Source of the DNA: Arachidicoccus sp. BS20
Lineage (GTDB): Bacteria; Bacteroidota; Bacteroidia; Chitinophagales; Chitinophagaceae
DNA length: 64,000 nucleotides
Reading direction: 5' to 3'
NCBI RefSeq assembly: GCF_001659705.1
Contig: NZ_CP015971.1
Span: 3,413,029-3,477,028 of the forward strand
Part shown: positions 54,661-63,270 of the stretch, one piece after another
Layout: every line of letters starts with the position of its first letter
Position numbering within the stretch: the stretch's first letter is position 1
Translations under genes and position numbers: made by a program
The notes under the pieces: generated by a model
Databases searched by the model: none
What the model was told of the DNA's origin: nothing
Seen by the model: the letters and a program-made list of their open reading frames with translations, nothing else

Positions 54661-55260
54661 ATGTCTAAAATCTTACACCTCATATCAAGTCCAAGAGGTA
54701 ATGAATCTGTCAGCATTAAATTGGGTAATGCAATTGTAGAAAAAGTAAAAGCTGCAAATCCAGGCAGCACGGTAAAGGAAGTCGATTTAAGCAAAATCAA
54801 TCTCCCGCATTTAGGCGAAGAACATCTGATTTCTTTCTTTACTCCCGAAGAGAAAAGAACGCCGGAACACCTTGAAGCTATTAAATATTCCGAAGAGTTT
54901 ATCAAAGATTTGTTCGATGCAGATGTAGTAGTGTTTGGCGTACCGATGTACAATTTTAGCATCCCTTCTTCTTTGAAATCGTGGATTGACCACGTAGCAA
55001 GAGCAGGAGTTACCTTCCAATATACGGCAAACGGTCCGGAAGGTTTGGTAAAAGGTAAGAAAGCGTATTTGGCAGTTGCAACAGGCGGTGTATATTCTGA
55101 TGGACCGTACAAACCTTATGATTTCGCTGTTCCTTATTTACAGGGCGTTCTCGGTTTCATAGGTATTACCGATGTTACAGTTTATCGTGCAGAAGGTTTG
55201 AGTGTTTCTGAATTGGCGCCAACTGCATTGCAAAAAGCAGTTGATACTATTGCAATTTAA
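54661..55260 (+). CDS. azoR: FMN-dependent NADH-azoreductase
   Basis: 199 residues with a flavodoxin-like fold. Visible motifs: SSPRGNESVS (phosphate-binding loop), VPMYNFSIPSSLKSWID (FMN-binding) and ATGGVYSDGP. It reduces azo compounds and quinones in the cytoplasm with NADH. It is monocistronic, with its own terminator. Confidence 0.94.
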   Translation: MSKILHLISSPRGNESVSIKLGNAIVEKVKAANPGSTVKEVDLSKINLPHLGEEHLISFFTPEEKRTPEHLEAIKYSEEFIKDLFDADVVVFGVPMYNFSIPSSLKSWIDHVARAGVTFQYTANGPEGLVKGKKAYLAVATGGVYSDGPYKPYDFAVPYLQGVLGFIGITDVTVYRAEGLSVSELAPTALQKAVDTIAI

Positions 55261-55283
55261 TTTTTATAAATATTTCTACCCGA

Positions 55284-55319
55284 AAGTCTGTTCGAAATCA
55301 TTTCGGACGGACTTTTTTA
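55284..55319 (+). terminator. Terminator of the azoreductase gene
   Basis: A 14-bp stem (AAGTCTGTTCGAAA, 55284-55297, and TTTCGGACGGACTT, 55301-55314, two G-U pairs) followed by a run of T. It lies next to the folK stop codon. Confidence 0.85.
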
Positions 55320-55802
55320 TTCATCTAACTTTTCTACATCCAACGTGTCCTCCGTTTCTGATAATAATTGTTGAACAGTTTTTTTCAACAAAGGATGAAA
55401 TGCATCAGGTGCAATCTCTGCAAGCGGATATAAAACAAAATTTCTCTTGTGTAAAAACGGGTGCGGCACTTTCAGGTTTTCATCATCAATCACGTCATTG
55501 TTAAACAAAAGAACATCAATATCTATCACGCGCGGTCCGTATTTTTCTTTTCTTACTCTGCCTAATTTTTCTTCAATTTTCAAAACGGTTGTCAATACCT
55601 TTTGTGCAGATAAACCGGTTTCGACTTCCAATACCTGATTCAGAAAATCGGGCTGGTTTTCCATTCCCCACGCGGCAGTTTTATATAACGAAGATTTTAG
55701 TTTTATTGTTCCAATATGGCGTTCTATTTCTTTACTTGCGTTTGTAAAAGTTTGTCTTACATCTCCTAAATTACCGCCTATCAGTAAATAAGTCTTGTTC
55801 AT
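55317..55802 (-). CDS. folK: 2-amino-4-hydroxy-6-hydroxymethyldihydropteridine pyrophosphokinase
   Basis: 161 residues. It transfers pyrophosphate to the pterin in folate synthesis. Motifs: LLIGGNLGD at the start, PDFLNQVLEVET, RVIDIDVLLFN (metal-binding) and PHPFLHKRNFVLYPLAEIAP. Faces sppA with about 115 nt between the starts. No other folate genes are nearby. Confidence 0.95.
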   Translation of the reverse strand: MNKTYLLIGGNLGDVRQTFTNASKEIERHIGTIKLKSSLYKTAAWGMENQPDFLNQVLEVETGLSAQKVLTTVLKIEEKLGRVRKEKYGPRVIDIDVLLFNNDVIDDENLKVPHPFLHKRNFVLYPLAEIAPDAFHPLLKKTVQQLLSETEDTLDVEKLDE

Positions 55803-55835
55803 AATTTTCGGTTGAATATGTAGTTACAGATGTCA

Positions 55836-55843
55836 TACATTTG
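55836..55843 (+). promoter_or_regulatory. -7 box for sppA
   Basis: TACATTTG, 73 nt before the sppA ATG; a TTG lies 21 nt further upstream. Confidence 0.4.
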
Positions 55844-55916
55844 CGTCGCGTATAATTACCGTTTGCAAAAATAAAACAGCAGCGGGATTTTTATTGTTGT
55901 AGAATAATTTATCAAC

Positions 55917-57689
55917 ATGAATAATTTTTTCAAAACGTTTTTTGCTGCGTTGCTGGCACTTGTGGTGTTTTCGCTGATAGCGTTTTTTATTTTCTTGGGA
56001 ATTGTTGCAGCTGCATCAAGTTCTGACAAACCAACTGTTTCGCCCAATAGCGTACTTGTTTTAGACCTTTCAAAAGAGTATCACGATTTTGAGCAGCCGG
56101 CTTTAAAAATAAACCTTAACCTGAAAAAGCTATCTACATCGCAGCCAAATTTGTACGCTGTAATTCAGATGATAAGGTATGCCCGCAATGATGCAAATAT
56201 CAAAGGTATTTACATAAAAGCCGACAATAATGCCAACGGACTGGCTGCAAGCGAAGAACTTCGCCACGCTATTCTTGACTTTAAGAGAAGCGGGAAATTT
56301 GTAGTTGCCTATGGTGCGACCATAACGCAAAACGCCTATTTCGTGGCTTCTGCGGCAAATAAAGTTTATACGCATCCGCAAGGCGGTGTAGAATGGAAAG
56401 GTATGGTTGCCCAATTAATGTTCTTCAAAAATTTGTTAGACAAATTAGAAATTGAACCCGAAATATTTTTCGCGGGAAAATTCAAAAGCGCCACAGAACC
56501 TTTTCGCGTAACGAAAATGACCGAGCCAAACCGCTTGCAAACTTCTGTTTGGCTCAATGATATCTACGGCAATTACCTGAAAGAAATTTCGCAAAGCAGA
56601 AATATTGATACAAGTGAACTGCATCATCTCGCGGACAGCGCGCTGATACAAACTGCTCACGATGCACTAAAATATCATTTGGTGGACGATTTGGCTTATA
56701 GCGATGAAGTTGAGAGCGTTATAAAAACATTTACATCTTTAGGTACACAGAATAATGATAAAATCAACTTTGTTTCGTTAGACACTTACGCACAAGCCAC
56801 AGATTATAAAGCATTTACGGGGAATGATAATATTGCCGTCGTATATGCGCAAGGCGATATTGTGGATGGTAAAAATGATGATGCTATTTCAAGTGGAGAG
56901 TTTGTCCCTTTGCTAAGAAAATTGAGGAAAGATGATAATGTAAAAGCAATCGTGGTGCGTGTAAATTCTCCCGGCGGCAGCGCGCTGGCGAGCGATATGA
57001 TTTGGCGCGAAATTACTTTAGCCAAGAAAGTAAAACCTGTCATTATTTCTATGGGCAATTATGCGGCTTCGGGCGGCTATTATATGTCGTGCAACGGCAC
57101 ATACATTTTTGCAGAACCTAATACTATCACAGGTTCTATCGGTGTTTTTTCGATGATGGGCAATGCACAAAACTTTTTCAACAATAAGCTTGGTATCACT
57201 TTCGACGAAGTAAAAACAAGTCCGTATGCCGATTTGGGAACGATTTCCCGACCAATGACACAGCCCGAAAAAAATCTAATGCAGGCATCGGTGGACAGCG
57301 TTTACAAAACATTTACCGAGCGAGTTGCACAAGGTAGAAACAAGTCTGTTGCATTTGTCGACAGCATTGCGCAAGGTCGCGTATGGACTGGCGAAAGAGC
57401 AATAAAAATCGGTTTGGTAGATTCGCTTGGTTCGTTGGCAGATGCTATTCATTATGCTGCAAAACTGGTCCACAGCAACAGCGTTTACATTAGTGAATAT
57501 CCCGAAAGAAAAAACATTTTTGACCAACTGTTCAACAGCGACGACAATGATGCTGACGATGCGAAAGCAAAAATATTATCGCAACAATTCGGCAAAGAAA
57601 TTTCCGATAGCTGGAAAAATATTATGAGCGTCAAAGCAATGATGAACACGCCACAAACCCGCTTGCCGTTTGAGTTTGAAGTAAAATAG
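55917..57689 (+). CDS. sppA: Signal peptide peptidase SppA
   Basis: 590 residues. N-terminal membrane anchor (about 13-35), then two crotonase-like halves as in the 67-kDa form. The catalytic lysine is in GKFKSATEPFRVTKM (about residue 190) and the catalytic serine in NYAASGGYY (about residue 385). It degrades cleaved signal peptides in the inner membrane. The next spacer holds a palindromic repeat. Confidence 0.95.
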   Translation: MNNFFKTFFAALLALVVFSLIAFFIFLGIVAAASSSDKPTVSPNSVLVLDLSKEYHDFEQPALKINLNLKKLSTSQPNLYAVIQMIRYARNDANIKGIYIKADNNANGLAASEELRHAILDFKRSGKFVVAYGATITQNAYFVASAANKVYTHPQGGVEWKGMVAQLMFFKNLLDKLEIEPEIFFAGKFKSATEPFRVTKMTEPNRLQTSVWLNDIYGNYLKEISQSRNIDTSELHHLADSALIQTAHDALKYHLVDDLAYSDEVESVIKTFTSLGTQNNDKINFVSLDTYAQATDYKAFTGNDNIAVVYAQGDIVDGKNDDAISSGEFVPLLRKLRKDDNVKAIVVRVNSPGGSALASDMIWREITLAKKVKPVIISMGNYAASGGYYMSCNGTYIFAEPNTITGSIGVFSMMGNAQNFFNNKLGITFDEVKTSPYADLGTISRPMTQPEKNLMQASVDSVYKTFTERVAQGRNKSVAFVDSIAQGRVWTGERAIKIGLVDSLGSLADAIHYAAKLVHSNSVYISEYPERKNIFDQLFNSDDNDADDAKAKILSQQFGKEISDSWKNIMSVKAMMNTPQTRLPFEFEVK

Positions 57690-57693
57690 AGCA

Positions 57694-57774
57694 TTTCACA
57701 CAGAGAACAAAAAGTAAATGAGGCACGGAGCGTTTTTCTCTGCGTCTTTGTTTTTCCGTGAACTCTGTGTGAAA
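57694..57774. repeat. Palindromic intergenic repeat between sppA and cysS
   Basis: Outer arms TTTCACACAGAG (57694-57705) and CTCTGTGTGAAA (57763-57774) are perfect 12-bp complements. Inner arms CACGGA (57724-57729) and TCCGTG (57755-57760) nest within. TGCGTCTTTG is shared with the repeat at 9.2 kb. Confidence 0.7.
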
Positions 57775-57831
57775 CAATAATCAATTATCTTCGCAAAAAT
57801 TTTTTCTAAGCATTTGCTTTATCTTTCACTT

Positions 57832-59337
57832 ATGGAATTGAAAGTTTATAATTCACTTACAAGACAAAAAGAAATTTTTCAACCAATTACCGAAGGTTAC
57901 GTGGGAATGTATGTGTGCGGACCAACCGTGAGCGGCGAATCACATCTCGGTCATACGCGACCTTATATCACATTCGATGTAGTAAATCGTTATTTGCAAC
58001 ACTTGGGTTACAAAGTTCGTTATGTGCGCAACATCACAGATGCCGGGCATTTTGAAGAAGAAGGTCGCGAAGCGGAAGATAAAATTTCCAAAAAAGCATT
58101 TCTCGAAAAACTTGAACCGATGGAGTTGGTAAAAAAATATACCGACTTGTTTCATTGGGGAATGAAAGAATTTAATACGCTGCCGCCAAGCATCGAGCCG
58201 ACTGCAACCGGACATATTGTGGAACAAATTGTGATGATTGAAAAAATAATTGAAGACGGTTATGCGTATGTGGCAAATGGCTCTGTTTATTTCGATGTAG
58301 AAAAATATAATGCGGATTTTTCCAAAAAAGGATTGCCTTATGGTATTTTGAGCGGAAGAGTTTTGGAAGAAATGTTGGAAACTACACGCGATTTGGAAAA
58401 CCAGGATGAGAAAAGAAATAAAGCCGATTTTGCACTTTGGAAAAATGCGCCGCCCGAGCACATCATGCGGTGGAAAAGCCCGTGGGGCGAAGGTTTCCCG
58501 GGCTGGCATATTGAATGCTCTGCGATGAGTACTAAATATTTGGGCAAGCAATTTGATATTCACGGCGGCGGCATGGATTTGCAGTTCCCGCATCACGAAT
58601 GCGAAATTGCCCAGAGCGTTGTTTGCAATCACGAGATGCCTGCGAAGTATTGGCTGCATAATAATATGATTACGATTAACGGTCGTAAAATGGGCAAGAG
58701 CTACAACAACGTCATTAAATTTACGGAATTGTTCAGCGGCAATCATCCTGCGCTGGAACAAGCGTATCATCCGATGGTTATTCGGTTTTTTATTTTACAA
58801 ACGCATTATCGTTCCACGCTCGATTTCAGCAACGATGCTTTGAAAGCTGCGGAAAAAGGGTTACGAAGATTGTTGGAAGCAAATGAAAATCTGCAAAAAA
58901 TTTCTTTCGATTTATCCGAAGTTGCGGAAGATAAAATGCTTGACGAAAAAGTTTTGAAACTGTTGAACGAGTTGGATGAGTTTATGAACGACGATTTCAA
59001 CACGGCGAAAGTATTGGCAAATTTGTTTGAACTTGTTCCCGTGATTAATGGAATTAAAGATAATCATATTTCGACGAAAGCCTTGAGTGGCGCTACTTTC
59101 AGCTTGTTACAAAGTAAGGTAAAAATTTATCTTGACGATATTCTCGGTTTAAAAAATATTTCTGAAAACGCAGGCGAGCAACTGCACGGCGCACTTCAAT
59201 TATTGATTGAAATGCGCAAAGATGCTAAAGCAAAAAAAGATTATGTTACGAGTGATAAAATAAGAAATGAACTTGCTGCGCTCGGCATTTTATTGAAAGA
59301 CGAAAAGGATGGAAGCGTGAGTTACAGTTTTGAGTAG
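57832..59337 (+). CDS. cysS: Cysteine-tRNA ligase
   Basis: 501 residues, class I. Motifs: MYVCGPTVSGESHLGHTRPY (HIGH motif HLGH), GWHIECSAMS, the zinc-binding HGGGMDLQFPHHECEIAQS, and KMGKS (usual KMSKS). It charges tRNA-Cys. The frame extends to 57814, but the ATG at 57832 (MELKVYNSL) matches the family. Closed by a terminator. Confidence 0.96.
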   Translation: MELKVYNSLTRQKEIFQPITEGYVGMYVCGPTVSGESHLGHTRPYITFDVVNRYLQHLGYKVRYVRNITDAGHFEEEGREAEDKISKKAFLEKLEPMELVKKYTDLFHWGMKEFNTLPPSIEPTATGHIVEQIVMIEKIIEDGYAYVANGSVYFDVEKYNADFSKKGLPYGILSGRVLEEMLETTRDLENQDEKRNKADFALWKNAPPEHIMRWKSPWGEGFPGWHIECSAMSTKYLGKQFDIHGGGMDLQFPHHECEIAQSVVCNHEMPAKYWLHNNMITINGRKMGKSYNNVIKFTELFSGNHPALEQAYHPMVIRFFILQTHYRSTLDFSNDALKAAEKGLRRLLEANENLQKISFDLSEVAEDKMLDEKVLKLLNELDEFMNDDFNTAKVLANLFELVPVINGIKDNHISTKALSGATFSLLQSKVKIYLDDILGLKNISENAGEQLHGALQLLIEMRKDAKAKKDYVTSDKIRNELAALGILLKDEKDGSVSYSFE

Positions 59338-59361
59338 CTTGAAAAATATTACGTGCTGTAA

Positions 59362-59400
59362 AAAAATATCATTGATGTTTTATTATCAATGATATTTTTG
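59362..59400 (+). terminator. Terminator of cysS
   Basis: A 15-bp perfect stem (AAAAATATCATTGAT, 59362-59376, and ATCAATGATATTTTT, 59385-59399) with an 8-nt loop; AT-rich but with a T-run. Confidence 0.7.
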
Positions 59401-59555
59401 TATATGGAACTTGTCGAGTTTTCTTCTCAAATTTTTAGCCCAAATTTCGCTGTTCTGGATATTAGCACAGCGCATTCCGAACAGCATTCTCAATTTCTTC
59501 ATTTAATTTGTTCGTAATTTACAGTAGATTTGAAGCCATAAATTAACGAACGACA

Positions 59556-60050
59556 ATGTTGCAGCAAAATATTTTATCAAGAGAAGCGGCGCAGGAAAAG
59601 CTGCATCGTATGGCTTTGGAAATTGCCGAAAATATCAGCGACGATGAAGATAATCTTGTCTTAATCGGCATTGAAAAAAGTGGTTATAAAATTGCCGAAA
59701 AGCTGAAAATGTTTATCGAGAAATATCATCACGCACCTATTGAAATTCTTTCTCTTTCTTTAGATAAAAATTATCCTGCGGAAATTACGTTGAGCAAACA
59801 AATTGATTTCAACGACAAAAATATTATCCTTGTCGATGACGTAATCAATTCGGGAAAAACATTTCTTTATGCGCTGAAACCCTTGCTGGACTTTCATCCC
59901 AAGCGAATACAAACGTTGGCGATGATTGAAAGAATGCACAAACATTTTCCCATAAAACCCGATTATGTCGGTTTGTCCGTTGCCACAACTGCAACAGACC
60001 ATATCAAAGTGATTATCGAAGACGGCGAAATTGTGGGCGCAGTTGTCTGA
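59556..60050 (+). CDS. PyrR-like/phosphoribosyltransferase
   Basis: 164 residues. The PRPP-binding loop IILVDDVINSGKT (about residues 90-102) and the overall order match small type I phosphoribosyltransferases such as PyrR or hypoxanthine/xanthine enzymes. The N-terminal part NILSREAAQEKLHRMALEI is like PyrR. There is no pyr operon nearby, so a regulatory role is uncertain. Its stop TGA is part of a dispersed repeat. Confidence 0.8.
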   Translation: MLQQNILSREAAQEKLHRMALEIAENISDDEDNLVLIGIEKSGYKIAEKLKMFIEKYHHAPIEILSLSLDKNYPAEITLSKQIDFNDKNIILVDDVINSGKTFLYALKPLLDFHPKRIQTLAMIERMHKHFPIKPDYVGLSVATTATDHIKVIIEDGEIVGAVV

Positions 60051-60170
60051 ACGAGGATTTGGGGCGATTTTGAGGATTTGAAGGATTATAAAATAGAACA
60101 CAGATGGCGCAGATTATTATGGATTATTCAAAATAAATCCAAATCATAACTATCATAAAAAATCAGCGTT
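60046..60170. repeat. Dispersed intergenic repeat, family A, full copy
   Basis: Starts TCTGAACGAGGATTTGGGG, where the TGA is the stop codon of the upstream gene, and ends in the 29-nt stretch shared with 8455-8483. It fills most of the spacer between the phosphoribosyltransferase and thioredoxin-like genes. Confidence 0.65.
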
Positions 60171-60208
60171 TAATTTCTGAAGCAAAATTTAGGATGATTG
60201 AAAAGATT

Positions 60209-61357
60209 ATGATGAAGAAAATATATTATTTAATTTGTTTAGTTATTTCAAGTATATCTTTTGCAAAAGCACAAGATGCTGCTGATATTTTGCGAAAATG
60301 TTTGAACAAAGCCAACGCAATAAAAACGTTGAGCTATGAAGTAAAAAATGTAGATAAGAACTTTTTCACTGATGATACAACTAATTCCCGGTGGCAATCT
60401 GTTTTAGATTTTAGTGATACAGGAAATATTAAAATCATAAATAGAGAGTTTAGTAAGAATAATAACTACAAAGAATTTTATTTAAACGATACGAGTTATA
60501 TATTTGATTTTTCAGACGGCACATATACAAAACACGCGACTTTGATTCGCTATATTGCCAACGATTTTCTTGACGTTAAAGCAAGGTTAGAATTTTTGTT
60601 GCATAAAAAAAACGCTAAATTCATTCAAGAAAAAGATACTGTTATTGATAATATTGATTGCTATAACATTTTCGCCAAGAGCTACGACACGATTGTAAAC
60701 AATGAACATAATTTCGGATACACCTATTTTTATATTGACAAACAAAATCTTTTGACGATATACTATAAAGATATTGGCGAAGGCGCTGCAACAAAAGGCG
60801 GAAAATCAATAGGGAGAATAAGCAATTTTTCTCAAAAACATTTTTACAATTATGTTGTAGATAAACCGCTTGATAATTCAATATTCAGCATAAATACAAA
60901 TCAATACAGACTTCCAAATAATAAAATGCTTTCTGTTGGAACAAAAGCTCCATCATTGATTTTAAAAAATTTATTGGACAAAAATGTTGATTCATCTTTA
61001 TTTCAAAATAAAATTTTGCTCGTAGAATTTGGTTCAACTGAGTGTCCCGCAAACCCTCTTGCAAATCCTTTGCTCAACAGATTATTTCAGAAGTATGATG
61101 AGAAAGACGTTTTGATTTTTTGTGTCTATAATTATGAAACGGCGGAGCAAGCAAAGAAATATATTCAAAGTCAGCATATCCAATTTCCCGTATATTTAGG
61201 GAACGCTAATTTGAAAAAAAATTATCATGCTTTTGCTACTCCGAGTTTCTATGTAATTAATAAAGATGAAAAAATAGTAAGAGGCGATGATGGGTATTAT
61301 GATGATTTAGAAAAAGATTTAACTACAACAATAAATTCTCTTTTAAATAAAAAATAA
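60209..61357 (+). CDS. Thioredoxin-fold protein with a degenerate active site
   Basis: About 382 residues with a signal peptide (ending SFAKAQ). Residues about 25-235 look like an outer-membrane lipoprotein-sorting-type or DUF2092-like domain (beta-rich). The C-terminal 130 residues have a TlpA-like fold (GTKAPSLILKN, ILLVEFGSTECPANPL, ATPSFYVINKDEK), but the normal W-C-x-x-C is replaced by ECPAN, leaving one cysteine. It can hardly be a normal disulfide reductase. The ATG at 60209 or 60212 is preferred over 60194. Confidence 0.75.
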   Translation: MMKKIYYLICLVISSISFAKAQDAADILRKCLNKANAIKTLSYEVKNVDKNFFTDDTTNSRWQSVLDFSDTGNIKIINREFSKNNNYKEFYLNDTSYIFDFSDGTYTKHATLIRYIANDFLDVKARLEFLLHKKNAKFIQEKDTVIDNIDCYNIFAKSYDTIVNNEHNFGYTYFYIDKQNLLTIYYKDIGEGAATKGGKSIGRISNFSQKHFYNYVVDKPLDNSIFSINTNQYRLPNNKMLSVGTKAPSLILKNLLDKNVDSSLFQNKILLVEFGSTECPANPLANPLLNRLFQKYDEKDVLIFCVYNYETAEQAKKYIQSQHIQFPVYLGNANLKKNYHAFATPSFYVINKDEKIVRGDDGYYDDLEKDLTTTINSLLNKK

Positions 61358-61363
61358 AACATT

Positions 61364-63088
61364 ATGGACGCACAAATTCAACAAAAAATCGACACATGGT
61401 TAAACGGCGATTATGACCAACAAACCAAAGATGAAATTATTCGTTTGGAAAAAGAAAATCCCAACGATTTGGTTGAAGCATTTTATCAGAACATGGAATT
61501 TGGCACGGGCGGCTTGCGCGGCATCATGGGCGTTGGCACCAACCGCATGAACAAATATACCGTTGGCATGGCAACGCAGGGCTTTGCCAATTATCTCAAC
61601 AAAACATATCCCGGTACGGAAATAAAAGTTGCTGTTTGCCACGACTGCCGCAACAACAGCCGCTTCTTTGCGGAAACTGTGGCGCACGTTTTTGCCGCTA
61701 ATGGCGTCAAGGTTTTTTTGTTCGACGATTTACGTCCCACGCCCGAACTTTCTTTCGCCATTCGCCTGCTCGGTTGCAACGGCGGCGTTAATGTAACCGC
61801 ATCGCACAATCCCAAAGAATACAACGGTTACAAAGCCTATTGGAACGATGGCGGGCAGTTGGTGCCGCCACACGATAAAAACGTGATTAAAGAAGTGGAA
61901 GCCATCGCCAGCGTGGACGATGTAAAGTGGAGCGGTAACGACGAAAACATTACCATCATTGGCAAAGAAGTAGACGACGCTTATATCGAGATGGTAAAAA
62001 GTCTGAGCGTTTATCCCGACGTGATTGCAAAGCAGCACGATTTGAAAATTGTGTACACGCCCATTCACGGCAGCGGTATAAAATTAGTTCCGCGTGCGCT
62101 GGAAACATTCGGTTTTACCAACGTTCATATTGTGAAAGAACAGGAAAAGCCCGACGGCAATTTTCCGACGGTGGCTTATCCGAATCCTGAAGAGCCGGCA
62201 ACCATGAGCATCGGTTTGAATTATGCCAAAGAAATAGAAGCCGATATTTTGTTAGGCACCGACCCGGACGCCGACCGCGTGGCTATAGGCATTAAAAATC
62301 ATAAAGGCGAATGGGTGCTGATGAACGGCAACCAAACCGCCGTGCTGGCACACGCTTACCTTATTGAAGCGCGCAAAGCGAAAGGCATTGCGCAGCCGAA
62401 TGACATGGTGGTAAAAACGATTGTTACCACCAACATGATTGACGATATTGCCAAAGCCAACAACGTAAAATGCTACAACGTATTGACGGGCTTTAAATGG
62501 ATTGCGGAAAAAATCAAGGAGAAAGAAGGCAAGGAAAATTACATTATCGGCGGGGAAGAAAGTTTCGGTTTGATGATTGGCGATAAGGTGCGCGACAAAG
62601 ATTCTGTTTCCGCCGTTGCCATTCTTTGCGAAATGGCTGCTTACGAAAAAGAAAAAGGAAATTCTTTGTATGATAAACTGATTGATTTATACATTCAATA
62701 CGGTTTCTATCTGGAAAAACTCATCAGCATTACCAAAAAAGGTATGAACGGACAGGAAGAAATTGCGAAGATGATGGAAGGCTTCCGCAACGAACCGCCG
62801 AAAGAACTTTGCGGCTCGAAAGTGGCGCAGTTGCTGGATTACGAGCTGCACGTTGGTAAAAATTTGGACACGGGCGAAACATGGAAAATTGATTTGCCTA
62901 CGAGCAATGTGTTGCAATTTATTCTGGAAGACGGCTCAAAAATTTCCGCGCGACCCAGCGGCACCGAACCGAAAATAAAATTTTATTTCAGCGTAAAAAC
63001 AACGTTGAAAGATAGGAGCGAGTTTGATGAAAAGCTGGAAGAATTGGAAATGAAAATTAAGAAGATTGTGGAAGATTTGGGCGTGTAA
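61364..63088 (+). CDS. Phosphoglucomutase/phosphomannomutase family protein
   Basis: 574 residues. Phosphoserine loop TASHNPKEYNGYK (about residues 145-157), metal-binding GTDPDADRVA, sugar-binding GGEESFG and phosphate-binding SGTEPKIKFY in the last domain are intact. Members of this long form convert glucose 1-phosphate and 6-phosphate, or act on pentose phosphates. Which sugar is used is not resolved. It starts 7 nt after the thioredoxin-like gene. Confidence 0.93.
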   Translation: MDAQIQQKIDTWLNGDYDQQTKDEIIRLEKENPNDLVEAFYQNMEFGTGGLRGIMGVGTNRMNKYTVGMATQGFANYLNKTYPGTEIKVAVCHDCRNNSRFFAETVAHVFAANGVKVFLFDDLRPTPELSFAIRLLGCNGGVNVTASHNPKEYNGYKAYWNDGGQLVPPHDKNVIKEVEAIASVDDVKWSGNDENITIIGKEVDDAYIEMVKSLSVYPDVIAKQHDLKIVYTPIHGSGIKLVPRALETFGFTNVHIVKEQEKPDGNFPTVAYPNPEEPATMSIGLNYAKEIEADILLGTDPDADRVAIGIKNHKGEWVLMNGNQTAVLAHAYLIEARKAKGIAQPNDMVVKTIVTTNMIDDIAKANNVKCYNVLTGFKWIAEKIKEKEGKENYIIGGEESFGLMIGDKVRDKDSVSAVAILCEMAAYEKEKGNSLYDKLIDLYIQYGFYLEKLISITKKGMNGQEEIAKMMEGFRNEPPKELCGSKVAQLLDYELHVGKNLDTGETWKIDLPTSNVLQFILEDGSKISARPSGTEPKIKFYFSVKTTLKDRSEFDEKLEELEMKIKKIVEDLGV

Positions 63089-63113
63089 AATATTCACTTT
63101 TGAGAGAGTTGCT

Positions 63114-63217
63114 ATTCGCGATTTGCAATCGCGAATTATTATCTGTGTATTTGTAATGCACACTTGATATGCGGATAAAAATCCGCAGACAGGGCTTCGG
63201 AATTGCAAATTCCGAAG
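63114..63217. repeat. Four-hairpin intergenic element
   Basis: Four tight hairpins in a row with 3-4 nt loops: ATTCGCGATT/AATCGCGAAT (63114-63136), GTGTATT/AATGCAC (63145-63161), GCGGAT/ATCCGC (63171-63186) and CTTCGGAATT/AATTCCGAAG (63195-63217). It lies between the convergent mutase and AraC genes. Its ends resemble the shorter element at 6.0 kb. Confidence 0.75.
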
Positions 63218-63270
63218 AGCAGGGTTGCCACGCAAAACGATATTAGTTGTTTGACGTTTGTCAAGTTTTA

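Noticed and set aside
57940-58770. 276-codon minus-strand frame opposite cysS
   Set aside because: cysS has all catalytic and zinc motifs on the plus strand; the antisense product is rich in odd His/Phe/Arg runs.
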